A DNA stretch of 64,000 nucleotides from the NCBI RefSeq assembly GCF_029211125.1, contig NZ_JARGEN010000021.1, positions 1 to 64,000 of the forward strand, given 5' to 3'. The stretch comes from Curvibacter soli. GTDB lineage: Bacteria; Pseudomonadota; Gammaproteobacteria; Burkholderiales; Burkholderiaceae_C. Below the pieces are notes generated by a model, which was not told the DNA's origin, searched no databases, and was given only the letters and a program-made list of their open reading frames with translations. Positions 20,818 to 30,374 of the stretch are shown piece by piece. Made by a program: the position numbers and the translations under genes. Position 1 is the stretch's first letter. Each line of letters starts with the position of its first letter.

Positions 20818-23800
20818 CGTATGTGTAGCCCATTGCCGCCTGCCATTTCTGAGCTGCCTGCGCGGCAGCGAACGTGCAGTTCACGGAGAAGTTCGGCACG
20901 CCGTGTTTCTGAGCTGCCTGCGCGGCAGCGAACGAACCGCGCGGTGCTCGGCACGGGCCGATAGATTTCTGAGCTGCCTGCGCGGCAGCGAACTGCACGA
21001 CACCCGAGAGAGCCACGTTCTCGGCTTTCTGAGCTGCCTGCGCGGCAGCGAACCGGGAGTTACGGTTATCGGACGTTCCTCTGTATTTCTGAGCTGCCTG
21101 CGCGGCAGCGAACACAACCGACACGACCCATGCCTTGCAGATAGATTTCTGAGCTGCCTGCGCGGCAGCGAACCGGGCCGTCGAGCCCAGCACGGCGTCC
21201 TGCAATTTCTGAGCTGCCTGCGCGGCAGCGAACATGGAGGTGTTGTGGAGCCATGCGCTGCCGCTTTTCTGAGCTGCCTGCGCGGCAGCGAACCAAATGC
21301 AGGCCCGCCGGCAGAATCTGCGCTCTTTCTGAGCTGCCTGCGCGGCAGCGAACGCGGCAAAGCTGGCGCTGGCAACGCGCGGGAATTTCTGAGCTGCCTG
21401 CGCGGCAGCGAACGTGTTGCTGAGATGGAGACGCATCGGCATCGTTTTCTGAGCTGCCTGCGCGGCAGCGAACTAATCACTTGAGCTCGAGCTTTTTGAG
21501 GGACTTTTCTGAGCTGCCTGCGCGGCAGCGAACGGCAAACAGCCGCGCGGCGCCGGCAAGCCGGATTTCTGAGCTGCCTGCGCGGCAGCGAACGGCGGAG
21601 GCCGTCGCGTCCGCTGGACGAACAATTTCTGAGCTGCCTGCGCGGCAGCGAACGCTATTTATAGGGCTAAGGCAGGTGAGGCATGGTTTCTGAGCTGCCT
21701 GCGCGGCAGCGAACTCGTACTACAGCTTGGCCTAACAATGGCCCATTTTCTGAGCTGCCTGCGCGGCAGCGAACTGTGCGCTGGCTCTTGCTCACGGCCA
21801 GCACCATTTCTGAGCTGCCTGCGCGGCAGCGAACAAACGCCCTTTCCAGATGCAGAGGTCGAGAAATTTCTGAGCTGCCTGCGCGGCAGCGAACTAGCTG
21901 AAGAATCACCTGGTTGATGCTCCAGATTTCTGAGCTGCCTGCGCGGCAGCGAACGTGTTGCTGAGATGGAGACGCATCGGCATCGTTTTCTGAGCTGCCT
22001 GCGCGGCAGCGAACACCACGAGCTCGACGTCGTGCGGACGCCACCATTTCTGAGCTGCCTGCGCGGCAGCGAACAAATCAAAACAGTTGCGCGAGTAAGT
22101 GTCGGCTTTCTGAGCTGCCTGCGCGGCAGCGAACGGCTGATTGACGCGAACGTGCGCGGCCTTGTCTTTCTGAGCTGCCTGCGCGGCAGCGAACCGCTGG
22201 TGGTACGAGTGGCCCGAGACAAATGATTTCTGAGCTGCCTGCGCGGCAGCGAACACGGTGCTCCTTCTCCGATTCGTGTCCCCATTTTTCTGAGCTGCCT
22301 GCGCGGCAGCGAACCGTCTTCGGCGTCATGCGCACAGGCTTTGTGTTTTCTGAGCTGCCTGCGCGGCAGCGAACGTTCCTGCGCTCGGCCAAGTAATGGC
22401 CTATCATTTCTGAGCTGCCTGCGCGGCAGCGAACGTACTCCAGCCACTCGGCGGAGCCTTGAACAATTTCTGAGCTGCCTGCGCGGCAGCGAACGTGATC
22501 AGCGCATCCGGGGTCTTGCGTCCACTTTTCTGAGCTGCCTGCGCGGCAGCGAACGCGGACAGTACGGAATGCGTATGGCCCGTGCTTTTCTGAGCTGCCT
22601 GCGCGGCAGCGAACTGGACCGTGGACTGGCTCACCCCCGCCTTCTTTTTCTGAGCTGCCTGCGCGGCAGCGAACTCTTCCAGGATGGAAAGGTGCGCGGT
22701 GTCCTTTTTCTGAGCTGCCTGCGCGGCAGCGAACCGGTGATGATGTCCTGCGACTCTTCGGCCGATTTTCTGAGCTGCCTGCGCGGCAGCGAACGTATCC
22801 GTGACGCTGGACACATCGACCACAAATTTCTGAGCTGCCTGCGCGGCAGCGAACTTGACGACAGGGCCAGCAATGAGCGCGAGAAATTTCTGAGCTGCCT
22901 GCGCGGCAGCGAACACCACGCCGACCTCACGCAAAGCGTCGAACATTTTCTGAGCTGCCTGCGCGGCAGCGAACCATTGACATCTATCTCACGACGCAGG
23001 CCCCGCTTTCTGAGCTGCCTGCGCGGCAGCGAACTCGAGCTCGTGACGTCCGACCGCTCTCGACCTTTTCTGAGCTGCCTGCGCGGCAGCGAACGCCACG
23101 AGGCCGGCAGCGGGCGGACACCGCGATTTCTGAGCTGCCTGCGCGGCAGCGAACATGAAACGTTTGCTTTGCAGACTACAGGGCATTTCTGAGCTGCCTG
23201 CGCGGCAGCGAACAGCTTCACCCACGCAAATCAGCGACTGATCATTTTCTGAGCTGCCTGCGCGGCAGCGAACCATGTTCCTGACTCCTAAAAATGTTCC
23301 TGACATTTCTGAGCTGCCTGCGCGGCAGCGAACAATTGACAGTAATGTTCGTGCTCTTGCGGGTATTTCTGAGCTGCCTGCGCGGCAGCGAACAATCCGT
23401 AGTAGCAGGGTTCTCATCGCAAGCATTTCTGAGCTGCCTGCGCGGCAGCGAACTCGATGGTCATTGCGAGTGCTTCAACGGCCCATTTCTGAGCTGCCTG
23501 CGCGGCAGCGAACTTCGGCGGTGAAGTCTTGCAGTTGCTTGCAATTTTCTGAGCTGCCTGCGCGGCAGCGAACAATTGCCCGCTCCTGTTGATTCTGCTC
23601 GATCTTTTCTGAGCTGCCTGCGCGGCAGCGAACGACTTCTGTAGCTTCGCGTTCACTGGCCAAACTTTCTGAGCTGCCTGCGCGGCAGCGAACTCGAACT
23701 CGTGACGTCCGACCGCTGCCGATCTTTTCTGAGCTGCCTGCGCGGCAGCGAACTGGCCGGCGGACGCCGCGAGGCCGGGGCAGCCTTTCTGAGCTGCCTG

Positions 23801-26096
23801 CGCGGCAGCGAACATGGCTCCCCGTCCCCTCTGCGTGTCCCCATTTTTCTGAGCTGCCTGCGCGGCAGCGAACTCGAGCTGGTGGCGTCGGTCTGTCGCC
23901 GATCTTTTCTGAGCTGCCTGCGCGGCAGCGAACGTCCGCCGTCGTCCTGGTCGGCGTCCCCTTGATTTCTGAGCTGCCTGCGCGGCAGCGAACCCGAAAG
24001 CGCCCCGAGCACCGGGAGCCTTCAACTTTCTGAGCTGCCTGCGCGGCAGCGAACAGCTCCACTTCCTCCGGGTCGAGCAGGAGATATTTCTGAGCTGCCT
24101 GCGCGGCAGCGAACAAGCCGCGCATCTTCGAGCGGTACTCCTGGCTTTTCTGAGCTGCCTGCGCGGCAGCGAACCTGGCGATCGTCAACCTCTGGAGCAT
24201 CAACTATTTCTGAGCTGCCTGCGCGGCAGCGAACGCGGCTCTCATGGAAGTCGTTATCAAGGGAAATTTCTGAGCTGCCTGCGCGGCAGCGAACGATCAA
24301 CCAGCGCGGCAGTCTTGCCCGCGCCAGTTTCTGAGCTGCCTGCGCGGCAGCGAACGCCAACCCGATAGCAACGCCCCAGACGTCAGCTTTCTGAGCTGCC
24401 TGCGCGGCAGCGAACTCTTCGTGATCTTGGTATTCTTGGTCGCTGGTTTTCTGAGCTGCCTGCGCGGCAGCGAACTGGTTTCTCGTGCTCTTGTTGCGCT
24501 CGGGTTTTTTCTGAGCTGCCTGCGCGGCAGCGAACTTCCTTCAAGCTGCCCGCGAGTTGGTGCACCTTTTCTGAGCTGCCTGCGCGGCAGCGAACGCTCG
24601 ACCTCAAGGGGACGCCGGCCAGGACGATTTCTGAGCTGCCTGCGCGGCAGCGAACTGTTTCGTCGCAGCCTGGTTGCGCTGGGTTTTTTTCTGAGCTGCC
24701 TGCGCGGCAGCGAACTTCGGCGGTGAAGTCTTGCAGTTGCTTGCAATTTTCTGAGCTGCCTGCGCGGCAGCGAACCGCCCGCGCTGCATCAAGATCAGAA
24801 GCAACTTTTTCTGAGCTGCCTGCGCGGCAGCGAACTCGAGCTGGTGGCGTCGGTCTGTCGCCGGCCTTTTCTGAGCTGCCTGCGCGGCAGCGAACCACTC
24901 GGAGGAACTCTCGCAGCAGGCCCACGATTTCTGAGCTGCCTGCGCGGCAGCGAACATCTTCTGCGACACCGGCAACGAGCACGAAGATTTCTGAGCTGCC
25001 TGCGCGGCAGCGAACTTTCAAACATCATCCGCAGCAGACTCGCGTCATTTCTGAGCTGCCTGCGCGGCAGCGAACATTGCCGCGCGCAATGACTTGTTCG
25101 TTATCTGTTTCTGAGCTGCCTGCGCGGCAGCGAACCTGGCGCGCAGGCGCACGATCTTGATGTCGAGTTTCTGAGCTGCCTGCGCGGCAGCGAACGCGAA
25201 CGCCAGCATGGCCAGCGGACGCCTCGATTTCTGAGCTGCCTGCGCGGCAGCGAACAAGTTTGTGGGGCTCGATGAAGCAGCACTGCATTTCTGAGCTGCC
25301 TGCGCGGCAGCGAACACAAACCCACGCCACGCCTTCATGCGCGTCGCTTTCTGAGCTGCCTGCGCGGCAGCGAACGCCAAATTTTTCCGTTGAGCGCTGC
25401 ATGACTTTTTCTGAGCTGCCTGCGCGGCAGCGAACAGAGGAAGGAAGCTCTTCTTTCCCTTCTTCATTTTCTGAGCTGCCTGCGCGGCAGCGAACGACGA
25501 CATCCGAATCAGTCTTGCCAAGGACCATTTCTGAGCTGCCTGCGCGGCAGCGAACCTCCAGATGTGGCTGGACAATGAGCCCGATGTTTTCTGAGCTGCC
25601 TGCGCGGCAGCGAACGACAAGTTTCATGTCGTCAAGATGGCGAACAATTTCTGAGCTGCCTGCGCGGCAGCGAACACGAAATATCGTGCTGTCCACGACG
25701 CGCATGAATTTCTGAGCTGCCTGCGCGGCAGCGAACTTGGAGCACAAGGATTGCCTGGCCATCGTCAATTTCTGAGCTGCCTGCGCGGCAGCGAACGGGA
25801 AAATGTTGCAGATAAGTGCTGGCGGCCTTTTCTGAGCTGCCTGCGCGGCAGCGAACCAGAAGACATAGGACTGATAGCAAGCGCTGGTTTTCTGAGCTGC
25901 CTGCGCGGCAGCGAACCGTCTTCGGCGTCATGCGCACAGGCTTTGTGTTTTCTGAGCTGCCTGCGCGGCAGCGAACATCAGTGCCGAGCGCGAGCTGGCC
26001 TTTCGGGCTTTCTGAGCTGCCTGCGCGGCAGCGAACTTGAGCTCGTAGTGTTCGCCCGCCGTCGTCCTTTTCTGAGCTGCCTGCGCGGCAGCGAAC

Positions 26097-26225
26097 TCCA
26101 TCATAAGTTGCGCAACACTATGATTCTTAAAGAAAACTAACCCCAAAAAGCAAATGCCTCAAATTCACGGACTATCCGTTAACTCCTTGATTCTTATGGA
26201 CTTGGCATTGAGTCATGGAAAAGGG
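26097..26225 (-). promoter_or_regulatory. CRISPR leader
   Basis: 129 bp of AT-richer sequence between the last perfect repeat and the cas6f stop. It is upstream of the array on the transcribed strand. Decayed repeats are all at the opposite end, which supports this side as the acquisition end. It contains an IHF-site match and should hold the pre-crRNA promoter. Confidence 0.8.
26180..26192 (-). promoter_or_regulatory. IHF-binding site in the CRISPR leader
   Basis: The minus strand reads AATCAAGGAGTTA, a full match to the IHF consensus WATCAANNNNTTR, 84 bp from the first repeat. IHF bending of the leader is known to be needed for I-F spacer integration in other bacteria; here it is inferred from the motif. 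Confidence 0.65.
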
Positions 26226-26792
26226 TCAAAACCAGGGTACGGTTGCGCCATGACTCAAGCCATAGCAGTTGAAGGAGCCGGCTTGGGGGCTAGCTTGTAT
26301 CGGGACGTGTTCTACGAATAAGCAAAACCTCTGGCCGGTGGTGGCACTGTGCAGTTGCGTGAAAGGCAGGTTTGGCTGGCGTTGCGCGCTGTCGGGGATG
26401 GCGGCGGCAGCTTGCTCGGCAGTTTCGCCCTTGCGCAGCATGCGGCGGCGGCGCAGACGCTCCACGCTGGTCTTGAATTGGCGGCGTATCACGGCGCGGT
26501 GCAGGGCTCCGGTAGGGGCGGGGGACATGGCAGTCAGCGCGATGTGGTCGCGCATGCCTTTGAGCCAGTCTATGCCCATCAGGCGCGCCAGTGCTGCCTC
26601 ACTGCTATGCAGGCGCAGCACGGTGCCAAGTGTGCGTGGGTGCTGCTGGTAGCGCGGAAAGCTCACCCCTATGTCGTTTGCCTGCAATTGCACCAGTACC
26701 TGGTGCAGCTTGGCATAGAGTGCGCTCAGCAGATGGGCATGGCTGAACTCCGGGTCTGGGAGCAGCGTGATGTCAATGTAATGCGTGGTCAT
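26226..26792 (-). CDS. cas6f: Cas6f (Csy4), pre-crRNA endoribonuclease
   Basis: 188 residues from the ATG at 26792 (a GTG two codons upstream is also possible). Very similar in layout to Pseudomonas Csy4: HYIDITLLPDPEF at the start, the catalytic His in KLHQVL near residue 30, the arginine-rich helix VERLRRRRMLRKGE that binds the repeat stem near residue 115, and LHSATTGQRFCLF, where the catalytic Ser lies. The end CYGLSHGATVPWF is family-typical. It cuts each repeat below the CTGCC/GGCAG stem to leave the CUCAGAAA handle and stays bound in Cascade. It starts 12 bp after cas7f. Confidence 0.97.
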   Translation of the reverse strand: MTTHYIDITLLPDPEFSHAHLLSALYAKLHQVLVQLQANDIGVSFPRYQQHPRTLGTVLRLHSSEAALARLMGIDWLKGMRDHIALTAMSPAPTGALHRAVIRRQFKTSVERLRRRRMLRKGETAEQAAAAIPDSAQRQPNLPFTQLHSATTGQRFCLFVEHVPIQASPQAGSFNCYGLSHGATVPWF

Positions 26793-26804
26793 GGGCACTG
26801 CCTC

Positions 26805-27836
26805 TCAGCTTGCATCACCAAACACACCGCCGCGGATCAATATCGCCATCACGAAATGCTGTTGCTCCACAGGAGGGGGCTGGTCCTTGAGCAGCCAGTT
26901 GTCGAGCAGTGTGTAGAAGTCCAGCTTCTGCTTGGGCTGGCGGTAGGCCTTGCCTTGCGTGGTGACGGATCCGTACGGCTCCACGGCGATGGGGCCGAGG
27001 TCTTGCGCGCCTTCGTACCAAGTGTCAATGGTGCGCAGGGCGTTGCCGATTTTCTGCGAGTGGATGGCGGCGACTTCCTGCCCCTTGGGGCCGATCTGGT
27101 AGAGCGTCTTGCTCTTCTTGTCGCCGCGCCCTCGACCGAGGATCAACTCCTGCGATGGGAAAACTTCCTGCCCCGCGCCCATGCGGACGAAGGCGGTGAT
27201 TTGCAGCAGCACATGGGCTTGGCCGGCCAAGCCTTCGGCAATAACGGTACCCAGCGATGCAACTTCACTATTGATCGCGCCTTGCGCACGCAGGTTGTGG
27301 GTCAGCGCATCAAAAGACCAGGATTTTTCCGTTCGCCCGTTTATCAGGCGCGCCACGTTCACCTGCGCGCTTTCGGCGCCCAGGCGGTTGCGCCACAGGA
27401 ACCGACCATTGGCCAGGTTGACGGCGTAGCGGTTGGTCAGCTCGCCAAAGCCGTGTTGCTGCACATAGGCTTGCACGGTGTGCTGCAGCTTGGCCTGGTA
27501 TTCGGCGCTGTTGCAGGCCGATGGCGTGCCCGCGCCCGCCAGCACGCGCAGGGTGAATTGCACGCGCAGCGTGTCGGCATCAGCGGGTAGTGCGGCCACG
27601 TCCACCGTTTGCAGGTTGGGGTTTTCGATGTCGGCGTCGAGCTTGGCCGGGTCCTGGTCCTTGGTTTTCAGGCGGTTGCTGATCGTGCCGCGCACGGCCT
27701 TCTCGCGCACCTGGACTGGCGTCCAGGCGCTGGCGTCGGCCTGCGCGTCCCAGCGGCCGGCGTGGAAGACGGCGTCAGAGGGGTCGAGCTTGCGCTCGAA
27801 GGCGAGGACGGAGGCAGTCTTGAGGGTGTTCGACAT
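26805..27836 (-). CDS. cas7f: Cas7f (Csy3), Cascade backbone subunit
   Basis: 343 residues. Six copies of this protein coat the spacer part of the crRNA and force every sixth base out of the duplex. N-terminus LKTASVLAFERKLDPSDAVF, the central FLWRNRLGAESAQVNV block and the SQELILGRGRGDKKSKTLY loop are characteristic of the I-F subtype. The gene lies 103 bp after cas5f, a gap mostly filled by a dispersed repeat, and just before cas6f. Confidence 0.97.
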   Translation of the reverse strand: MSNTLKTASVLAFERKLDPSDAVFHAGRWDAQADASAWTPVQVREKAVRGTISNRLKTKDQDPAKLDADIENPNLQTVDVAALPADADTLRVQFTLRVLAGAGTPSACNSAEYQAKLQHTVQAYVQQHGFGELTNRYAVNLANGRFLWRNRLGAESAQVNVARLINGRTEKSWSFDALTHNLRAQGAINSEVASLGTVIAEGLAGQAHVLLQITAFVRMGAGQEVFPSQELILGRGRGDKKSKTLYQIGPKGQEVAAIHSQKIGNALRTIDTWYEGAQDLGPIAVEPYGSVTTQGKAYRQPKQKLDFYTLLDNWLLKDQPPPVEQQHFVMAILIRGGVFGDAS

Positions 27837-27868
27837 GGTGGTTCAATCCTTGATTACGGGGTTCGGAT

Positions 27869-27930
27869 CATCAAAATTCATAGCTGCCTGCGCTTGATAC
27901 ATAAGCGCAAAGTGCCAATTTCTTTCAAAT
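27869..27930 (+). repeat. Dispersed ~55-bp repeat, copy 4 (inside the cas operon)
   Basis: ATCAAAATTCATAGCTGCC, GCGCTTGATACATAAGCGC and GTGCCAATTT in order. It occupies most of the cas5f-cas7f gap, so it would be carried in the middle of the effector mRNA. Confidence 0.75.
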
Positions 27931-27939
27931 TTCTGGCAG

Positions 27940-29007
27940 TCAGTCATAGGCATAGACATCGCTTTCGTCTTCATCCTCCCATTCGCCTGGGGCGTCAGGC
28001 GCTGCATCGGCGGCGTAGCCGCTGCGGCAGCGGTACAGGCCTTGGGCGGCGTCGGTTTCGGCATGCCACAGCAGTTGTTCCAGGCTGCGCAGGCGGTGGG
28101 GGCTGATCCACTCGCCCAGCGAATAGACCGATTCGACGAAGCGCAGCGGCGTGGCGGCGTCGCGGGCATTGGCCACGGCGCCGGCCGCATGTTGGCCCGA
28201 CAGCGCGGCGTAGCCCACCGGAATGGGAACGATCCAGCCGCTGCCCCGTGGGCGCAAGGGGTCGTGCCAGCGCACCTTGCCGTCTGCGGCTTGAGGCTGG
28301 TCGGTCTGGGGACGCTCGGCCTCGTAGTTAAAGCGCGAGGCGTGCAGCCAGGCATCGAGCAGAGTGGCCTGCGGAGTGTGTTCGCGCAGCACGCGCAGCC
28401 GCTCGGCCAGCAGGTCGTCGCGCCCCACCAGCGCATAGCCGGGCAGCCATTGGCGGCGCCATTCGCGCAGCCGTGTGGCGCGTTGCTGCGTGTCATCGGG
28501 CAGCACGGCAATCCAGGGGCGCACGCGCCTGCCGAGTGCTGCGCGCGTTGGCAACAGGCTACCGCCGGCCATGCGCATCTGCGCCAGCACGCGGCTTGCG
28601 TCATCGGCCCATTGCTGCAGGGTGTCGGGCGCGTCCTGCACTAGGCGGGGCAGCGCGCCGGGAGCGCGTTTTTCCGAAACGCTGAAGACCAGCGTGATGT
28701 CAAGATGGATGCGCCCTTCCTCGACGATGGCGGCCGTGCTGCCGTCCTTGTCCACCGGGTTGCGGGTGAGGTTGAAGCTGTGCACATAGCCTTGCGTCGT
28801 CTGCTCCTGATAGTGGTGGCAGACCACGCCGACGCCATGCAAGTGCAAGGGGATGCCCGCCTGGTTCAGCTTGCGCTCCAGCGCCCACATCAGGCCGGTG
28901 AGGGCGGTGATGGCAGGGAAGCCGTGGGTGAGCGGGCTGGAGATGGCGTTGGCGTTCTGCACGCGCAGGTGGGGGAAGACCAGGATGGCCTGGGGGTGTT
29001 CGCTCAT
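27940..29007 (-). CDS. cas5f: Cas5f (Csy2), Cascade subunit
   Basis: 355 residues from the ATG at 29007, which overlaps the cas8f stop (ATGA). N-terminus AILVFPHLRVQNANAISSPLTHGFPAIT is typical Csy2. With Cas8f it holds the crRNA 5-prime handle and contributes to the tail of the complex. The last 30 residues are acidic (EWEDEDESD), which is unusual but terminal. An open frame upstream of the ATG is the shadow of cas8f. Confidence 0.96.
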   Translation of the reverse strand: MSEHPQAILVFPHLRVQNANAISSPLTHGFPAITALTGLMWALERKLNQAGIPLHLHGVGVVCHHYQEQTTQGYVHSFNLTRNPVDKDGSTAAIVEEGRIHLDITLVFSVSEKRAPGALPRLVQDAPDTLQQWADDASRVLAQMRMAGGSLLPTRAALGRRVRPWIAVLPDDTQQRATRLREWRRQWLPGYALVGRDDLLAERLRVLREHTPQATLLDAWLHASRFNYEAERPQTDQPQAADGKVRWHDPLRPRGSGWIVPIPVGYAALSGQHAAGAVANARDAATPLRFVESVYSLGEWISPHRLRSLEQLLWHAETDAAQGLYRCRSGYAADAAPDAPGEWEDEDESDVYAYD

Positions 29008-30317
29008 TGCGCAGCCTCCAGTTCCGCCTGCAGCACTTTTTTCCATTCACGCGCTTCAACTTCGCTCACGGGGAGCCCGGTCTTCCCGAGTTGCTGGTTC
29101 AGCCAGTTGGCAAAACGCTTGCCCACCTGCGCGGGCCAGTCCATCCATTGCCATTGGCTGGCAAACGCGCCTTCGCTCGGCAATGTGGCGCGCAATGGGT
29201 CCAGCCACAGTTGCTCTTCTAGCGCTAGGCGGTCGAAGCGGTTTTCCGGATCGGTGCCGGGGCGCGTCCAGCCTGCCGGCATGGCTTGCTGCAACTCCCC
29301 GGCCATCGATACCAGTTCATCGAGCAGCATGTCGATGTAGATCACTCGGCGCTCGCGGGTTTTCAGATTCGGTTCGGGGTCGGATGCGAGGAACTCTCGC
29401 AGCCCGCGCACGGCCTTGCGCACATCGGGGCGGGCGATGAACAGCCGGTCGAACACCGATTCGGCATGCGCGGGCAAGCGCCGCGCGCTGACCGCCCACG
29501 CGGGCGGCAGCGATGACAGCAGGTAGTTCACGCCACCGCGTTCGCTGTTGAGCTGGCTGATGTTCTGCGGCTTCGTTCCACCCATCTTCTGCACGGCCAG
29601 ATCGGGGTAGTCGTGGAGTACGCCGTCGTGCGCCTTGCGATCACGCCGAGCCTGGCGGGCGGCCTTGTTGGCTTCGTCGAAGCGATCTTCCTGAATCTGC
29701 GCATGCACCGCGTGGGCCAGCGATGTGGCAAACAGCGGCGCCAGCAGTTCGTAATCGCCATCGGCGCAGGCATCGCTGCCTGTCAGCCAGTACAACTGCT
29801 TGGCCCTTGTGTGCGAACTGGGGGGGGCAGCGCGCGGCTGCGTCAGGCCGACAAAGGCGTCGCGCAGCGATCGGGCCTGGGCGGGGTTATTGTGCAGGGC
29901 CTGAATGGCGGCTTCGTCCTCCGCTAGCAGTGCAGCCAGCAGGCTGCGGCCATCAAGCTCCAGCTTCAGGAATTTATAGACATCCAGCGCCCCGGCAGAG
30001 CCGACCACGTCGCCCGTGAACGCTGCGCCCAGCGCGTGGCTGCCCAGCACGCCGAGGCTGGGCAGACTGTTTGGCTCCACATACAGATTGGTGCCACGTG
30101 CGTCGGGGTGGATGGGTTTGAGGGAGTGGGTGACGGCCTGGATTTGCGTCACGCGCCGTGCGGCATCGTCAATCCAGGCATCGAACTGGTGCTGTGCCAG
30201 TAACTCCGCGCGTTTGGGGTCGTCGTCCTTGAGCTTGTCGAGCTTGGCCTGCAGGCGTTCCTGGATGAAAACATCAATAGCAGACCGCCAGAACGCTGGG
30301 TTGGTGGTTGGCTGCAT
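29004..30317 (-). CDS. cas8f: Cas8f (Csy1), large Cascade subunit, PAM reader
   Basis: 437 residues. Recognises the CC PAM and, with Cas5f, the crRNA handle. The ATG at 30317 is chosen because a strong Shine-Dalgarno (GGGAGGA) lies just before it. Family blocks: WRSAIDVFIQERLQAKLDKL at the start, THSLKPIHPDARGTNLYV near residue 80, GTKPQNISQLNSERGG near residue 235 and the C-terminal WMDWPAQVGKRFANWLN. It heads the effector operon cas8f-cas5f-cas7f-cas6f. Its promoter overlaps the target of a crRNA-like guide (30343-30374). Confidence 0.96.
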   Translation of the reverse strand: MQPTTNPAFWRSAIDVFIQERLQAKLDKLKDDDPKRAELLAQHQFDAWIDDAARRVTQIQAVTHSLKPIHPDARGTNLYVEPNSLPSLGVLGSHALGAAFTGDVVGSAGALDVYKFLKLELDGRSLLAALLAEDEAAIQALHNNPAQARSLRDAFVGLTQPRAAPPSSHTRAKQLYWLTGSDACADGDYELLAPLFATSLAHAVHAQIQEDRFDEANKAARQARRDRKAHDGVLHDYPDLAVQKMGGTKPQNISQLNSERGGVNYLLSSLPPAWAVSARRLPAHAESVFDRLFIARPDVRKAVRGLREFLASDPEPNLKTRERRVIYIDMLLDELVSMAGELQQAMPAGWTRPGTDPENRFDRLALEEQLWLDPLRATLPSEGAFASQWQWMDWPAQVGKRFANWLNQQLGKTGLPVSEVEAREWKKVLQAELEAAQ

Positions 30318-30340
30318 ACATCCTCCCTTAAAAATGTGAA

Positions 30341-30374
30341 CCATGATACTTGGAATCTTATATCATGTCATCCT
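30341..30374 (+). promoter_or_regulatory. cas8f promoter and partial protospacer for the crRNA-like guide
   Basis: Plus strand: CC at 30341-30342, then ATGATACTTGGAATCT. The guide segment at 30396 reads ATGATCCTTGGGATCT. The first 16 positions match except 6 and 12, the flipped-out positions in Cascade, and CC is the I-F PAM. On the minus strand the same DNA carries TGATATAAG (30365-30357), an extended -10 (TGN-TATAAG) about 40 bp before the cas8f ATG. Cascade bound here would cover the promoter. Repression is inferred. Confidence 0.75.

Larger units (their letters stand above)
19886..26096 (-). CRISPR. Type I-F CRISPR array, about 96 full repeats
   Basis: 28-bp repeats at 60-bp spacing. On the minus (transcribed) strand each repeat reads GTTCG, then the stem CTGCCGCGCAGGCAG, then the handle CTCAGAAA, a classic I-F repeat. 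Spacers are 32 nt, with a few of 31 or 33 (for example before 21687, 23186, 24027, 24328, 25709). By my count 88 regular repeats run from 20846 to 26096. The leader-distal end (19886-20566) has 8 more full repeats plus one truncated copy, and shows decay: substitutions at 19886 and 19945, a deletion around 19973-19985, a 19-bp duplication near 20488, and two inserted miniature transposons. The leader lies at the 26.1-kb end, next to cas6f. Confidence 0.99.

Noticed and set aside
19974-26146. Many open frames of 60-280 codons on both strands with repeated peptides such as FLSCLRGSE, FAAAQAAQK and SLPRRQLRK.
   Set aside because: They are translations of the 28-bp CRISPR repeat in different frames, not genes.
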